Assembly (NCBI GenBank): GCA_021768245.1
Contig: JAETNO010000014.1
Coordinates: 9,845 to 73,844 of the forward strand
Source: Bacteroidaceae bacterium
Lineage (GTDB): Bacteria > Bacteroidota > Bacteroidia > Bacteroidales > Muribaculaceae
Direction of reading: 5' to 3'
DNA: 64,000 bases
Part shown: positions 17,152-26,122 of the stretch, in pieces
How the letters are laid out: each line of letters opens with the position of its first letter
Numbering within the stretch: the stretch's first letter is position 1
The notes under the pieces: generated by a model
Told to the model about the DNA's origin: nothing
Databases searched by the model: none
Seen by the model: the letters and a program-made list of their open reading frames with translations, nothing else
Translations under genes and position numbers: made by a program

Positions 17152-19224
17152 ATGAAACACGCATTGATTCTCATCACGTTATTGGCCCTCTCGTCAGTGG
17201 GGCTGGCTCAGGTATCCGACTCTATCCCGTTGCAGGAACTCCGGGAAGTTGTCGTGGAAGCTCCGAAAGTAATTCGCAAGGCCGACATGGACGTCTACCA
17301 CCCTTCGCGCTCGGCTGTCGACAATTCGAAAAACGGCATGCAGCTGCTCCGCAATCTTATGATTCCCTCCCTTACGGTCAACGATGTGATGGGCTCCGTT
17401 ACGGCATCGGGACAGAGTGTGGAACTGAGGATAAACGGACGCAAGGCTTCTGTCGAAGAGGTGAAGACTCTGTTGCCGGAATCCGTCAGGCGTATCGAAT
17501 GGATTGACAATCCCGGACTGCGTTACAATGGTGCCAACTATGTGCTTAATTTCATTGTCCGAAATCCCGACCTCGGCGGTTCGCTTATGACCGGAATCGA
17601 TCAGGCCCTCACCGACCGTTGGGGAGATTATAGACTCGATGCGAAACTCAACTTTGGCCGCTCGCAGTGGCAGCTTGGCGCCAACTATAAACTTACAGCC
17701 GACATCGATACATATCGTGACTATTACGAACGCTTCACCTATCCCGACGGCACCTCGCTGACAAGGAGTGAAAAGCCGATCGGTGGATCCATGGATTATA
17801 ATTTCGGCAACGCCCGGATGGCCTACAGTTACATAAGACCCGATACCACAGTGCTTTATGCCTCGCTTAACTTCCGTCGTAATTTCAATATGCGTGACAG
17901 ATTCGAAGGCGTTCTCTCCCTCAGCAATGGGGAGGAAGATGTGGTGCTTACAGATATTAAGGGTAACAGAGGCACCACACCGAATCTTTCGCTCTATTTA
18001 GAACAGCATTTCAGCAGGAAGCAGACTCTTGTAGTGGATTTCAGCAGTTCTTTCTTTGCGGGCTATACATATTCCGACTATATTGAACGTGTCCGGGGAG
18101 TCACGCAGCCTTTCACGGATATACATACCCATATCCGCGACCGCAATCAGGCCTATGGCATAGAGACGAACTATATAAAGAACTGGGACGCATCGCGCCT
18201 GACAGCCGGTTTCTCTTACACGGCCAACCGTAACCGCTCGACCTACAGAAACCTTGACGGTCGCGTCTATCATCAGCGTCAGGACCGTGCCTATTTCTTC
18301 GCCGAATATTTCCATCGAATAAATAAGGTCACACTCACAGGCGGAATAGGCGCGCAGTATACTGACTTCCTTTTCCGTGAGACCCGTCAGGGCAATCATT
18401 CATGGAATATGCGACCACAGTTCACGCTCACCTACCGCCCCTCGTCCTCCTCGCAGTTCCGCCTTAACTTCACTTCATGGCAGTCAGCCCCCTCGCTTGC
18501 AGAAACCAACATCGCCCCGCAGCAGATTGACGGCTTTCAGTGGCAGGTCGGGAACCCCGATTTGAAAACATCTTCATCATACATGCTCACACTGCGCTAC
18601 AATTTCACGCTTCCGCGTGTCAACGGCACTTTCGGAGTGCGCGCGTTCACCAGTCCCGATGCGATTACTCCATATCTTTATTGGTCTGACGACAGGCTCG
18701 TCACCTCCTATGAAAACAGTCGCGGACTCCACAACCTCTCTTTCTGGCTTTCCCCGCAGATTGACATAATCCCCGGATGGCTCATGGCAAGCGGTACCCT
18801 GCAATATCGAGCAGAGAAGATGGAAGGTACCGGCTACCGCCATTATAACCATGATTGGAGCGGAGATGTGACAGGTCGCCTTACCCACTGGGGATTCACA
18901 ATGAGTCTGACCTATATGCGTGCGCAGCGCGAACTGTGGGGTGAAAAAATATCCTGGGGTGAGGATATTTCCATTGTCAACCTCACTTACAACATGAAGG
19001 CATGGGAGTTTGGTTTAGGATTTATTATGCCTTTCGGAAAGTATGACAGGGGGGCGATATCTCTTAACAGATTTAATACGAATGAACTGCATATGCGTCC
19101 TGACGCGCGGATGCCTGTCATTCAGGTTAGTTACAACCTCCAGTGGGGCCGTCAGAAACGTGGCGCGCATAAACTCATCAACGCCGACGCCAACGTCCAG
19201 CAATCCTCCGCCGCAGGCCGCTAA
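17152..19224 (+). CDS. TonB-dependent-receptor-like outer membrane barrel protein
   Basis: A 690-residue outer-membrane protein of the 'outer membrane beta-barrel family' (OMP_b-brl_3). The signal peptide ends ...SVGLAQ. A plug-like region at ~25-140 (LQELREVVVEAPKV, then VELRINGRKASVEEVKTLLPESVRRIEW) is followed by a large barrel. It lacks the usual N-terminal carboxypeptidase-regulatory (CarbopepD_reg) domain and a SusD partner. The substrate is therefore unknown; family members are thought to handle small ligands or metals. Monocistronic, with only 15 bases between its stop and the convergent small gene. Confidence 0.87.
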   Translation: MKHALILITLLALSSVGLAQVSDSIPLQELREVVVEAPKVIRKADMDVYHPSRSAVDNSKNGMQLLRNLMIPSLTVNDVMGSVTASGQSVELRINGRKASVEEVKTLLPESVRRIEWIDNPGLRYNGANYVLNFIVRNPDLGGSLMTGIDQALTDRWGDYRLDAKLNFGRSQWQLGANYKLTADIDTYRDYYERFTYPDGTSLTRSEKPIGGSMDYNFGNARMAYSYIRPDTTVLYASLNFRRNFNMRDRFEGVLSLSNGEEDVVLTDIKGNRGTTPNLSLYLEQHFSRKQTLVVDFSSSFFAGYTYSDYIERVRGVTQPFTDIHTHIRDRNQAYGIETNYIKNWDASRLTAGFSYTANRNRSTYRNLDGRVYHQRQDRAYFFAEYFHRINKVTLTGGIGAQYTDFLFRETRQGNHSWNMRPQFTLTYRPSSSSQFRLNFTSWQSAPSLAETNIAPQQIDGFQWQVGNPDLKTSSSYMLTLRYNFTLPRVNGTFGVRAFTSPDAITPYLYWSDDRLVTSYENSRGLHNLSFWLSPQIDIIPGWLMASGTLQYRAEKMEGTGYRHYNHDWSGDVTGRLTHWGFTMSLTYMRAQRELWGEKISWGEDISIVNLTYNMKAWEFGLGFIMPFGKYDRGAISLNRFNTNELHMRPDARMPVIQVSYNLQWGRQKRGAHKLINADANVQQSSAAGR

Positions 19225-19239
19225 TCTCCGTTACTTATG

Positions 19240-19551
19240 TCAGATAATTGAGAGTTTTGTCTTTTCGACGCTGATCTCTCCCCTGAAATCTGACGTTTTT
19301 GTAACCTCTGTGCGACCCCTCTTTTTTGCCGTGAGGACGACGGTCATATCTATGCCGTCGCCTCCCGGCATATCTCGTCTCTCCGGCGGACATTTATAGT
19401 TGCTTTCTGTATCGCAGTCGAAATATCGTTCGTCGAAATCGACTTTCTCCCACAGCCCTACTGAGCCGTGTTGTGTAATCCTGTAGGTGAGTTTGTCCCC
19501 ACGCTTGATGATGGAATCATGCATCATCCTCGCAATCAACTTTCTGAACAT
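19240..19551 (-). CDS. Small protein with chagasin-like (I42 inhibitor-like) features
   Basis: A 103-residue cytoplasmic-looking protein without a signal peptide. By eye it follows the chagasin/I42 cysteine-protease-inhibitor pattern: GDKLTYRI, then HGSVGLWEKV where the L2 loop NPTTGF would be, then PGGDGIDMTVVLTAKKRGRTEV (GxG loop plus strand), then SDFRGE near the RPW loop position. The exact loop residues of the inhibitors are not conserved, so inhibition is doubtful. It is the last gene of the purD-pdxB run, 38 bases after pdxB. The alternative is an unrelated small beta protein; homology needs a profile search. Confidence 0.55.
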   Translation of the reverse strand: MFRKLIARMMHDSIIKRGDKLTYRITQHGSVGLWEKVDFDERYFDCDTESNYKCPPERRDMPGGDGIDMTVVLTAKKRGRTEVTKTSDFRGEISVEKTKLSII

Positions 19552-19589
19552 ATTATCTGTGTGTATATAACTTGAATTTTCAGATGTAA

Positions 19590-20624
19590 TTAAATATGTT
19601 TATGCGGTTCGGGGCGGAGGGGGTAGTTGTTGCGGAGGGATTCGAATATCGATGAGGGTGAGGGGGAGTTTTTGAGGGCTTGTGTGTCGGCCTCGATGTC
19701 GTAGTCCAGCATGGACGGTGTGATTGTGTCCGGTATGGGAGCCGTTGCGGGGAGTTTTGAGATGAGTTTTTCAGCCGGTATCGACAGGTGTCGTGCAAGG
19801 GCCTCAAGTATCATACGGGTGGCGCGGATTTTCCCCTCGGCAGAGTAGCCCGCGATATGGGGAGTAGCCACGAGAGCCATCGATAGAAGCCCAGTGTCTA
19901 TTTTTGGTTCCCCTTCCCAGCAGTCGATGGCAACGGATGAGACTTTGCCACTTCTGAGTGCTGATTTAAGGGCTGCGGTATCTGCTACCTCTCCTCTGGC
20001 AGCGTTGACAATCATAGGTCTGCGCTCTGTGCCCCGCAGGAAATCATCATTAATAAGATGGAATGTAGGATATTTCCCGCCTGTCGTATAGGGGACATGG
20101 ACGCTTATGACATCACATTCGCGTGCGATTTCGTCAAGCGATACAAAGCCGTCTTCCCCTTCTGATTCTGCTCGGGGAGGGTCGTTGAGCAGCACCCTCA
20201 TGCCAAGTCCGCGAGCCCATCGTGCGAGAATCTTCCCTACATTGCCGACACCGATAATTCCTAAGGTTTTGTCCGACAGCTTTTCCCCGCTCTTCAGCCC
20301 TTTGCTGACGGCTGAAAGTACATATTGGGCGACAGCCGGAGCGTTACAGCCGGGAGCATTTGCCACGGTGATGCCGTGGGAAGCGCAATAGCCGAGGTCG
20401 ATATGGTCGGTGCCGATTGTGGCTGTGCCGATGAAAGAGCAGCTTGAACCGTCGAGCAGTGCGGAGTTGCATTTGGTGCGCGTACGTGTGAGGAGGATGT
20501 CGGCATCTTTCACCTCTTCCGGCCCGATTTCGTTCCCGGGAAGGTAGACTGCCTCTCCGAGCCCATCGATGGCATCGCGTAGGTAGGGTATGTTGCGGTC
20601 AGCGACTATTTTTAGCGTTTGCAT
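19590..20624 (-). CDS. pdxB: Erythronate-4-phosphate dehydrogenase
   Basis: A 344-residue NAD-dependent D-2-hydroxyacid dehydrogenase of the PdxB subgroup, catalysing the second step of the DXP-independent branch of pyridoxal phosphate synthesis (4-phosphoerythronate to 2-oxo-3-hydroxy-4-phosphobutanoate). Seen: GTATIGTDHID, NAPGCNAPAVAQYV, Rossmann GxGxxG in GIIGVGNVGK (~125-134), catalytic Arg in NAARGEV, Glu in EGEP and His in TPHIAGYS. The gene follows the membrane-protein gene by 10 bases, so it is co-transcribed with purD. Confidence 0.95.
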   Translation of the reverse strand: MQTLKIVADRNIPYLRDAIDGLGEAVYLPGNEIGPEEVKDADILLTRTRTKCNSALLDGSSCSFIGTATIGTDHIDLGYCASHGITVANAPGCNAPAVAQYVLSAVSKGLKSGEKLSDKTLGIIGVGNVGKILARWARGLGMRVLLNDPPRAESEGEDGFVSLDEIARECDVISVHVPYTTGGKYPTFHLINDDFLRGTERRPMIVNAARGEVADTAALKSALRSGKVSSVAIDCWEGEPKIDTGLLSMALVATPHIAGYSAEGKIRATRMILEALARHLSIPAEKLISKLPATAPIPDTITPSMLDYDIEADTQALKNSPSPSSIFESLRNNYPLRPEPHKHI

Positions 20625-20634
20625 TTTTGGTAGA

Positions 20635-21621
20635 TTAGACTGTCATGGCCCAGATGTAGGGGCCAAGATAGGCGGCCATAAGGGAGACTACGGCTATATA
20701 ACCGCGTCTCATCACCGTGAATCTGAAGAAATGGCCTACCTGAAAAGCCACGCAAGCGTTTAGTAGAATGATATAGAAAGTGATATTCGTGAAATTGACG
20801 AGCGCGAAAATTCCTGTAGCGATTGAAAGAATTGTCAGAAGCCCGTTGTAGGCCCGGGCCTGGGCGTTGAAGCCCATAATCTTGATGAGGTTGAGATTTC
20901 CGAACACGAAACCTGTCAGCAGGGTAAGCGCCACGGCTGCGAGCAGGGGCCAGCTTTCCGGCATGGACAGCAGGCGTGCGGGATGTGTGAATTCAAGTAT
21001 CGGAAGCTCAGGCTTTGGCAGGAGGGCGAGTCCCCATGCTATCCATGCGGGGGTTATATTGCCAAGGATGGCGGCAAGAATTTTCTTGAACGAGAATATC
21101 TTCATCTGGCCGAGGGCGATGATGAAGACCGGGATATATAGCACAAAGCAGTATTCCACCAACTGTCCCAGTCCTAAAAGGAAGAATACGAGATAGACAC
21201 GTCGCGCGCTTACGCGCCGGTCGTAGATGCTGAACATTATCCACGTAGCCCCCATCACGGCGATTGCCAGCAGGGATGATGCCGTGAACTGTCCCATCAC
21301 TTCCGGTGTCGCGGCTGTGATGAAAATAAAATAGGCTGCAAAAAAGACCGAGGTGGTACGCAGGATGTTGAAACTGCGGTTGATGAATATCATGACCGCT
21401 CCTGCTCCGAGTGTCACGGCAATGTTTGCCCATAACGAAATCCATGAATCCGACAGCCATTCCGACGGGGTCGGGAAGGCTATGGTACGGAAATCCCCGA
21501 CAGGAGTCACCTTGCCGAATATATAGGCCTGGAAGGTCATAAAGACGGCTGCGAGGGCAATGAGCGCAGCCATTCCCCTCGACCGTATTATGCGTGTGAA
21601 AGTGACTTCCTTACGGGTCAT
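20635..21621 (-). CDS. Polytopic inner membrane protein of unknown function
   Basis: A 328-residue protein with about nine to ten predicted transmembrane helices (for example AALIALAAVFMTFQAYIFG and WPLLAAVALTLLTGFVFGNL) and few charged loops. I do not recognise a defined function; the layout resembles the DUF6427 group of Bacteroidota membrane proteins, but this is tentative. It overlaps purD by four bases (ATGA) and precedes pdxB by 10 bases, so it is firmly inside a metabolic operon. Confidence 0.75.
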   Translation of the reverse strand: MTRKEVTFTRIIRSRGMAALIALAAVFMTFQAYIFGKVTPVGDFRTIAFPTPSEWLSDSWISLWANIAVTLGAGAVMIFINRSFNILRTTSVFFAAYFIFITAATPEVMGQFTASSLLAIAVMGATWIMFSIYDRRVSARRVYLVFFLLGLGQLVEYCFVLYIPVFIIALGQMKIFSFKKILAAILGNITPAWIAWGLALLPKPELPILEFTHPARLLSMPESWPLLAAVALTLLTGFVFGNLNLIKIMGFNAQARAYNGLLTILSIATGIFALVNFTNITFYIILLNACVAFQVGHFFRFTVMRRGYIAVVSLMAAYLGPYIWAMTV

Positions 21622-22922
21622 TCAGCGAGTTTCTTGAGATCCTGACCGATGTCGCGGCGCATGTATTTGCCGTCGAAGCTGACAGTGTCGGCTGCGCGGT
21701 AGCTTGCCGCGAGGGCTTCGTCGATATCCTTGCCGTAGGCACTGCATGCTATTACGCGTCCGCCGGAGGTGATGAGTGTTCCGTCAGGATTGCGCTTTGT
21801 GCCTGCATGGAAGAGGATAGCTCCCACCGGGTCGTCAGCTCCGGTGATATCTTCTCCTTTGGAATAGGAGCCGGGATAACCGCCTGAGACAACCATAACT
21901 GTCGTCGCATAGCGCGGATCTTCTTCAAGAGGCATGTTGCCGAGGTTGCCGCGTGCTGCGGCTTCAAGCAGCGGCAGGAGGTCGGAGGCAATGCGGAGCA
22001 TCACTACTTCTGTCTCCGGGTCGCCCATGCGTACATTGTATTCAATCACCATCGGTTCGCCGTTCACCTCGATAAGTCCGAGGAAGATAAATCCACGGTA
22101 GGTGATTCCTTCGGCAATCAACCCGTTGACCGTCGGGAGTATTATGCGCTCCTCGACCTTGCGCATGAATTCCTTGTCGGCAAAGACCACGGGACTTACG
22201 GCTCCCATGCCTCCTGTGTTAGGCCCGGTGTCCCCTTCACCGATACGCTTATAGTCTTTCGCTACGGGAAGTATGCGGTAGCCACCGTTGCCGTCGGTCA
22301 GTACGAATACTGAACATTCGATTCCCTTGAGGAATTCCTCGATTACGACCGTCGCCGATGATTTACCGAACATTCCACCGAGCATCTCGCGGAGCGATGC
22401 TTTAGCTTCATCGAGGGAATCGATAATCAACACACCTTTCCCGGCTGCAAGCCCGTCGGCCTTCAACACATAGGGAGCTTGCAGTGTTTCAAGAAATTTG
22501 CAGCCCTCCTCAACGGTCTCCGCTGTGAAACTCTGATAGCGTGCGGTAGGAATCGAATGACGCACCATAAATTGTTTTGCAAAATCTTTGCTCCCTTCGA
22601 GCGCGGCACCGGCCTTTGATGGGCCGACAATGACAGGTGCTCCTTCAATAGCTTCGAAGTAGTCATATATTCCCGCAACGAGCGGATCCTCATTGCCTAC
22701 GACAATCATGTCGATGCCTTTGTCTGCCGCAAAGTCGGCAATGGCCTTGAAATCAAGCGGAGAGATGTTGACGTTCTCGCCATAGGCGCCCGTGCCGCCG
22801 TTGCCGGGAGCTATGAATAGCTTTTCAAGGCGTGGAGAAAGCGACATTTTCCATGCGAGGGCACATTCGCGTCCACCCGAACCAAGGAGAAGCACGTTTA
22901 ATTTTTCACTTTGTTCAGTCAT
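21618..22922 (-). CDS. purD: Phosphoribosylamine--glycine ligase
   Basis: A 434-residue GAR synthetase, joining 5-phosphoribosylamine and glycine with ATP in purine synthesis. Start set at 22922 (MTEQSEKLNVLLLGSGGRE), which places the Gly-rich N-terminal motif at the usual position. The open frame continues 28 codons upstream without family similarity. Seen: GPSKAGAALEGSKDFAKQF, ATP-grasp LKADGLAAGKGV, GPNTGGMGAVSP, and metal-binding EYNVRMGDPE. First gene of an operon with a membrane protein, pdxB and a small ORF. Two repeat elements separate it from the methyltransferase gene upstream. Confidence 0.96.
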   Translation of the reverse strand: MTEQSEKLNVLLLGSGGRECALAWKMSLSPRLEKLFIAPGNGGTGAYGENVNISPLDFKAIADFAADKGIDMIVVGNEDPLVAGIYDYFEAIEGAPVIVGPSKAGAALEGSKDFAKQFMVRHSIPTARYQSFTAETVEEGCKFLETLQAPYVLKADGLAAGKGVLIIDSLDEAKASLREMLGGMFGKSSATVVIEEFLKGIECSVFVLTDGNGGYRILPVAKDYKRIGEGDTGPNTGGMGAVSPVVFADKEFMRKVEERIILPTVNGLIAEGITYRGFIFLGLIEVNGEPMVIEYNVRMGDPETEVVMLRIASDLLPLLEAAARGNLGNMPLEEDPRYATTVMVVSGGYPGSYSKGEDITGADDPVGAILFHAGTKRNPDGTLITSGGRVIACSAYGKDIDEALAASYRAADTVSFDGKYMRRDIGQDLKKLAE

Positions 22923-23025
22923 GGTTTCGCCTGCGTTGAAAGGGCTCTTTTCAGGCTGATTGCTGACAGGATAGCGGAGAGTGTTGAGGTTCTGCTGTAT
23001 TGACATTGCTTTTTGATGAAGGCTA

Positions 23026-23218
23026 AGAGATTGTCTAAATTTTATAACTAAATAATCCTGAGATTCCTAAATCAAGTTTCCGGCCATCTTTAAATGCCTT
23101 ATCGGCTGATTTTGCCAAGCTTCATCGGTCATAATGCCCGCATTACTTCCTCTTCAGATTGCAAAATCATCCCGATAATCCATTTAAATCTGTCGCGGAT
23201 TAAATTTAGACAATCTCT
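23026..23218. repeat. MITE-like element A with 17-bp terminal inverted repeats
   Basis: A 193-bp element bounded by a perfect 17-bp inverted repeat (23026-23042 and 23202-23218). Its inner ~60 bp are similar, in inverted orientation, to element B next to it. Translated on the minus strand, it shares with B a peptide-like stretch (Q-x-E-E-E-x-M-R-A-L) that ends here in a stop. No transposase is present. Confidence 0.75.
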
Positions 23219-23219
23219 A

Positions 23220-23409
23220 AGAGTATGTTTGAATTTAAATCATTTTAGCATGAAATCTTATTTCGAGGATTTTCAGCAAGTTGAAGAAGAAGCAATGCGG
23301 GCATTGCGACCGATGAAACTTGGCTGAAAAGACCGGAAGAAGATTTCATGATGAAATGAAGAAAAGATATTAATAAAACCTTTATTCGGTTTAAATCCAA
23401 ACATACTCT
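23220..23409. repeat. MITE-like element B with 20-bp terminal inverted repeats
   Basis: A 190-bp element directly abutting element A, bounded by 20-bp inverted repeats (23220-23239 and 23390-23409, one mismatch). It contains a 25-codon open frame from the ATG at 23250 (MKSYFEDFQQVEEEAMRALR...). The terminal sequences differ from those of A although the interiors are alike, so A and B are diverged members of one family inserted head to head. Bases 23410-23478 hold nothing recognisable. Confidence 0.72.
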
Positions 23410-23478
23410 AAATGGCTGTGGTAGAGGATTGTTGAGAAAAATGGGATAATGCCTGGTAGATGCTTGATGGCCCCGGCC

Positions 23479-25050
23479 TTATTCCTGACCTTTATTTTCA
23501 GATGAATTATCTGTGTCAGGTCGCTTCCAGCGACGGCGTGTGCGCATGAATGGGCCTTCCGGGGCAGGTATCGATGGCCGTTTGGGCGATTCGCTGAGCG
23601 ATTTCAATGCGTGGGGATTACGGTGGCGTGAGAGCAATTGCTCCGCTTCGCTTGCCGCCGCAGTCTCTTCCTTGAATTTACGGCGACGCTCTTCGCTGCG
23701 GGCGTATCCTCCCTTTTTCGGACGGTACTTGTCTTCGAGCGGGTTGGGTTTGCGACGTCCCGGGTAGGCTTCTTTGCCGCCCATCCCTTTTTCGCGTGCG
23801 TCGCGTTTCCATTCTGAATCACTTTTTCTTGAAGGACGCTTATGGTCACGCGGGCCACGGTCGGAATCCTTTATGGTTCCACCTTCCTTTCGGAAATCGC
23901 TCTTCGAGCCTTCGAATATCACATATTCGCGGAGCTCGCACTCGAGGCCTCCGTTCTGCATCTGTTCCTTTGTCGAAGGTGTAAGCCCGATTGCTGTGAG
24001 ATAGTCGATGTTTGATGAGATTACCCAGGTGTGGTAGCCGAGGAACACGCGCTTGAATTTTGTGCCGAGCAGCTTATAGAGCTGTTCCATGTCCTGAGTG
24101 TTGATGCGCTCGCCGTAGGGCGGATTTGTGATGAGTACTCCGGGGACACCCTCTGCGGGAGCCTCGTCCCACTGCTGCAGCGGTTTTATGCGGAGATTGA
24201 TATATTCGTCGACTCCTGCCGAGAGTATATTGCGCTCTGCGATGGCCACGGCCTTGGGAGAGATGTCAGCACCGTAGATCTTAAAATCTACATCGCGGCG
24301 GGGAAGATTCTCTTCAAGCACTTTCTCGAAGAGCTCAGGGTCGTAGTCATGCCAGTGTTCGAAAGCAAAATCCTTGCGGAAGCTTCCAGGCTTGATGTCG
24401 GCTGCAATCATCGCGGCTTCGATGAGGAAGGTGCCTGAGCCGCACATAGGGTCAACCAAGGGGCAGTCGCCACGCCATCCGCTTTTGAGTATTATGCCGG
24501 CGGCGAGCACTTCGTTGATTGGAGCCTCGGTCTGCGCCACGCGCCATCCGCGTTTGTGGAGCGATTCGCCCGACGAGTTAAGCGATATGGTGACGCGGTC
24601 GCCGTCGATATGCACGTTGATCATCACGTCGGCATCGTTAAGGCGAACGCCCGGGCGCTTGTCAGGGCCGAAGCGGTCTTTGAAGAAGTCGACAATGGCA
24701 TCCTTCACACGGTAGGTGACGAAACGGGAGTGTGTGAATTCCGATGAATGGGAAGTAGTGTCGATTGAAAAAGTCTTTTCGAGACTCAACACATCGCTCC
24801 AGTTGTATTCTTTCACCATCTCATAGAGCGAATCAGAGTCCTTCGCAATGAATTTATAGATTGGCTTAAGGATGCTCAGTGCCGTGCGGCAGCAGATGTT
24901 CGCGCGGTAGAGCATGGCGAGGTCTCCTTCGAAGGACACCATACGGCGTCCAGGCTCGACATTGACCGCGCCGAGCGAGCGCAGCTCTTCGGCGAGTACT
25001 TCTTCAAGTCCTTTCAGGGTCTTTGCGACCATTTCAAAACGATGTTCCAT
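23479..25050 (-). CDS. THUMP-domain class I RNA methyltransferase (RlmL/YcbY-like)
   Basis: A 523-residue protein. The THUMP RNA-binding domain is at ~45-165. The UPF0020/RlmL-type SAM methyltransferase domain (~165-385) has VDPMCGSGTFLIEAA (SAM binding) and the catalytic NPPYGERI typical of N2-guanine methylation. Predicted to modify 23S rRNA, like E. coli RlmL (m2G2445). Residues ~390-523 are an Arg/Lys/Glu-rich low-complexity tail that is probably disordered and RNA-binding; the RlmK half of E. coli RlmKL is absent. It follows cysE by 35 bases. Confidence 0.93.
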   Translation of the reverse strand: MEHRFEMVAKTLKGLEEVLAEELRSLGAVNVEPGRRMVSFEGDLAMLYRANICCRTALSILKPIYKFIAKDSDSLYEMVKEYNWSDVLSLEKTFSIDTTSHSSEFTHSRFVTYRVKDAIVDFFKDRFGPDKRPGVRLNDADVMINVHIDGDRVTISLNSSGESLHKRGWRVAQTEAPINEVLAAGIILKSGWRGDCPLVDPMCGSGTFLIEAAMIAADIKPGSFRKDFAFEHWHDYDPELFEKVLEENLPRRDVDFKIYGADISPKAVAIAERNILSAGVDEYINLRIKPLQQWDEAPAEGVPGVLITNPPYGERINTQDMEQLYKLLGTKFKRVFLGYHTWVISSNIDYLTAIGLTPSTKEQMQNGGLECELREYVIFEGSKSDFRKEGGTIKDSDRGPRDHKRPSRKSDSEWKRDAREKGMGGKEAYPGRRKPNPLEDKYRPKKGGYARSEERRRKFKEETAAASEAEQLLSRHRNPHALKSLSESPKRPSIPAPEGPFMRTRRRWKRPDTDNSSENKGQE

Positions 25051-25085
25051 TCAGATATGTTTTTTCTTTTCTTTCTGTATTTTTT

Positions 25086-26003
25086 TCAGCGCGAGGAGCG
25101 GAAGTTGTCGGCACGGGCCTGGATGAGCTTCTCGCCGGGAGCGACGTCGCGTGTCACCCACAGGTTGCCTCCGATAACGGCATTGTCCCCTATGTGGACA
25201 CGTCCGAGTATGGTGGAATTGGAATATATGACCACATTGTCTCCGATGATAGGATGGCGGGGTATACCTTTGACGGGGTTGTTGGAATCGTCGGTGACAA
25301 AACTTTTCGCCCCAAGTGTCACGCCCTGGTAAATTTTCACATTATTCCCTAAGATAGCTGTCGCCCCTATCACCACGCCGGTGCCGTGGTCAATGACGAA
25401 GCGTTCGCCGATTTCAGCGCCGGGATGTATGTCGATTCCGGTGTCGGAATGGGCCTGCTCGGTAATCATGCGCGGGACAATCGGAACACCCTGCCTCTGT
25501 AGCTGGTGGGCTACGCGATAGCTTATCGTGGCACGGAAACCGGGATAGCAGGCTATCACCTCATGGGTCGACACTGCGGCCGGGTCGCCAAGATATGTGG
25601 CGTCAATGTCCGTGTCGAGAATGTGGCGCAGGGCCGGGAGACTGTCTATGAAAGTATCGGCATCCGATTGGGCGCGTGAGCGCAGCCCTTCAAGGGTGGT
25701 GTCGCAGTTGTCGCGGTCAAAGCAGAGGCCGGCTGTTATCTGTTCGGTAAGGAGGTCACGCAGCTCATGACATTCAAGGGTCATGACCGAGCGCAATACC
25801 GAAGGGCCGCGGTCCGTGTCAGTGAAAAATCCGGGAAACATTAGCCGTGAGGCCAGGTCGACAATGCGCCTTACGCTCTGGTTGGACAGCAAAGGCTCGC
25901 CCTCGCCCTGGCGGGTGGGGCATACATGGCGCATTTCGTCGATACTGCACAGGTGACCTATCACCTGGTCAATGCGTGGCCGATTGGTCGGAGTCTGTTC
26001 CAT
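25086..26003 (-). CDS. cysE: Serine O-acetyltransferase
   Basis: A 305-residue serine acetyltransferase making O-acetylserine for cysteine synthesis. It has a long N-terminal helical part (~1-160) and a left-handed beta-helix of hexapeptide repeats (~190-290). Active-site landmarks: GIDIHPGAEIGERFVIDHGTG with the catalytic His and Asp, and the KGIPRHP and VGGN-like IGGNLWV segments. The long N-terminus is typical of the Bacteroidota form. It is followed 35 bases later by the RNA methyltransferase gene; its own promoter lies 53 bases upstream. Confidence 0.93.
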   Translation of the reverse strand: MEQTPTNRPRIDQVIGHLCSIDEMRHVCPTRQGEGEPLLSNQSVRRIVDLASRLMFPGFFTDTDRGPSVLRSVMTLECHELRDLLTEQITAGLCFDRDNCDTTLEGLRSRAQSDADTFIDSLPALRHILDTDIDATYLGDPAAVSTHEVIACYPGFRATISYRVAHQLQRQGVPIVPRMITEQAHSDTGIDIHPGAEIGERFVIDHGTGVVIGATAILGNNVKIYQGVTLGAKSFVTDDSNNPVKGIPRHPIIGDNVVIYSNSTILGRVHIGDNAVIGGNLWVTRDVAPGEKLIQARADNFRSSR

Positions 26004-26055
26004 AATTTCACGTGGAGTGTCGCCGTAGGGTGGGAGAGTGGCGTAAACTACTGCG

Positions 26056-26086
26056 CAAAGTTACGATTTTTGGAGAGGCTATGAAA
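26056..26086 (-). promoter_or_regulatory. cysE promoter
   Basis: On the minus strand TTTC (26086-26083, one mismatch), 19 bases, TAACTTTG (26063-26056). It places the start site ~46 bases before the cysE ATG and separates cysE from the channel gene. Confidence 0.6.
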
Positions 26087-26122
26087 ATTATTGAAGAAGT
26101 TTTTTAGCCATGTCCTTACCGC

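Noticed and set aside
23094..23327. 77-codon plus-strand ORF across the repeats
   Set aside because: It spans the junction of the two repeat elements, so it is a composite; only the 25-codon frame inside element B was considered.
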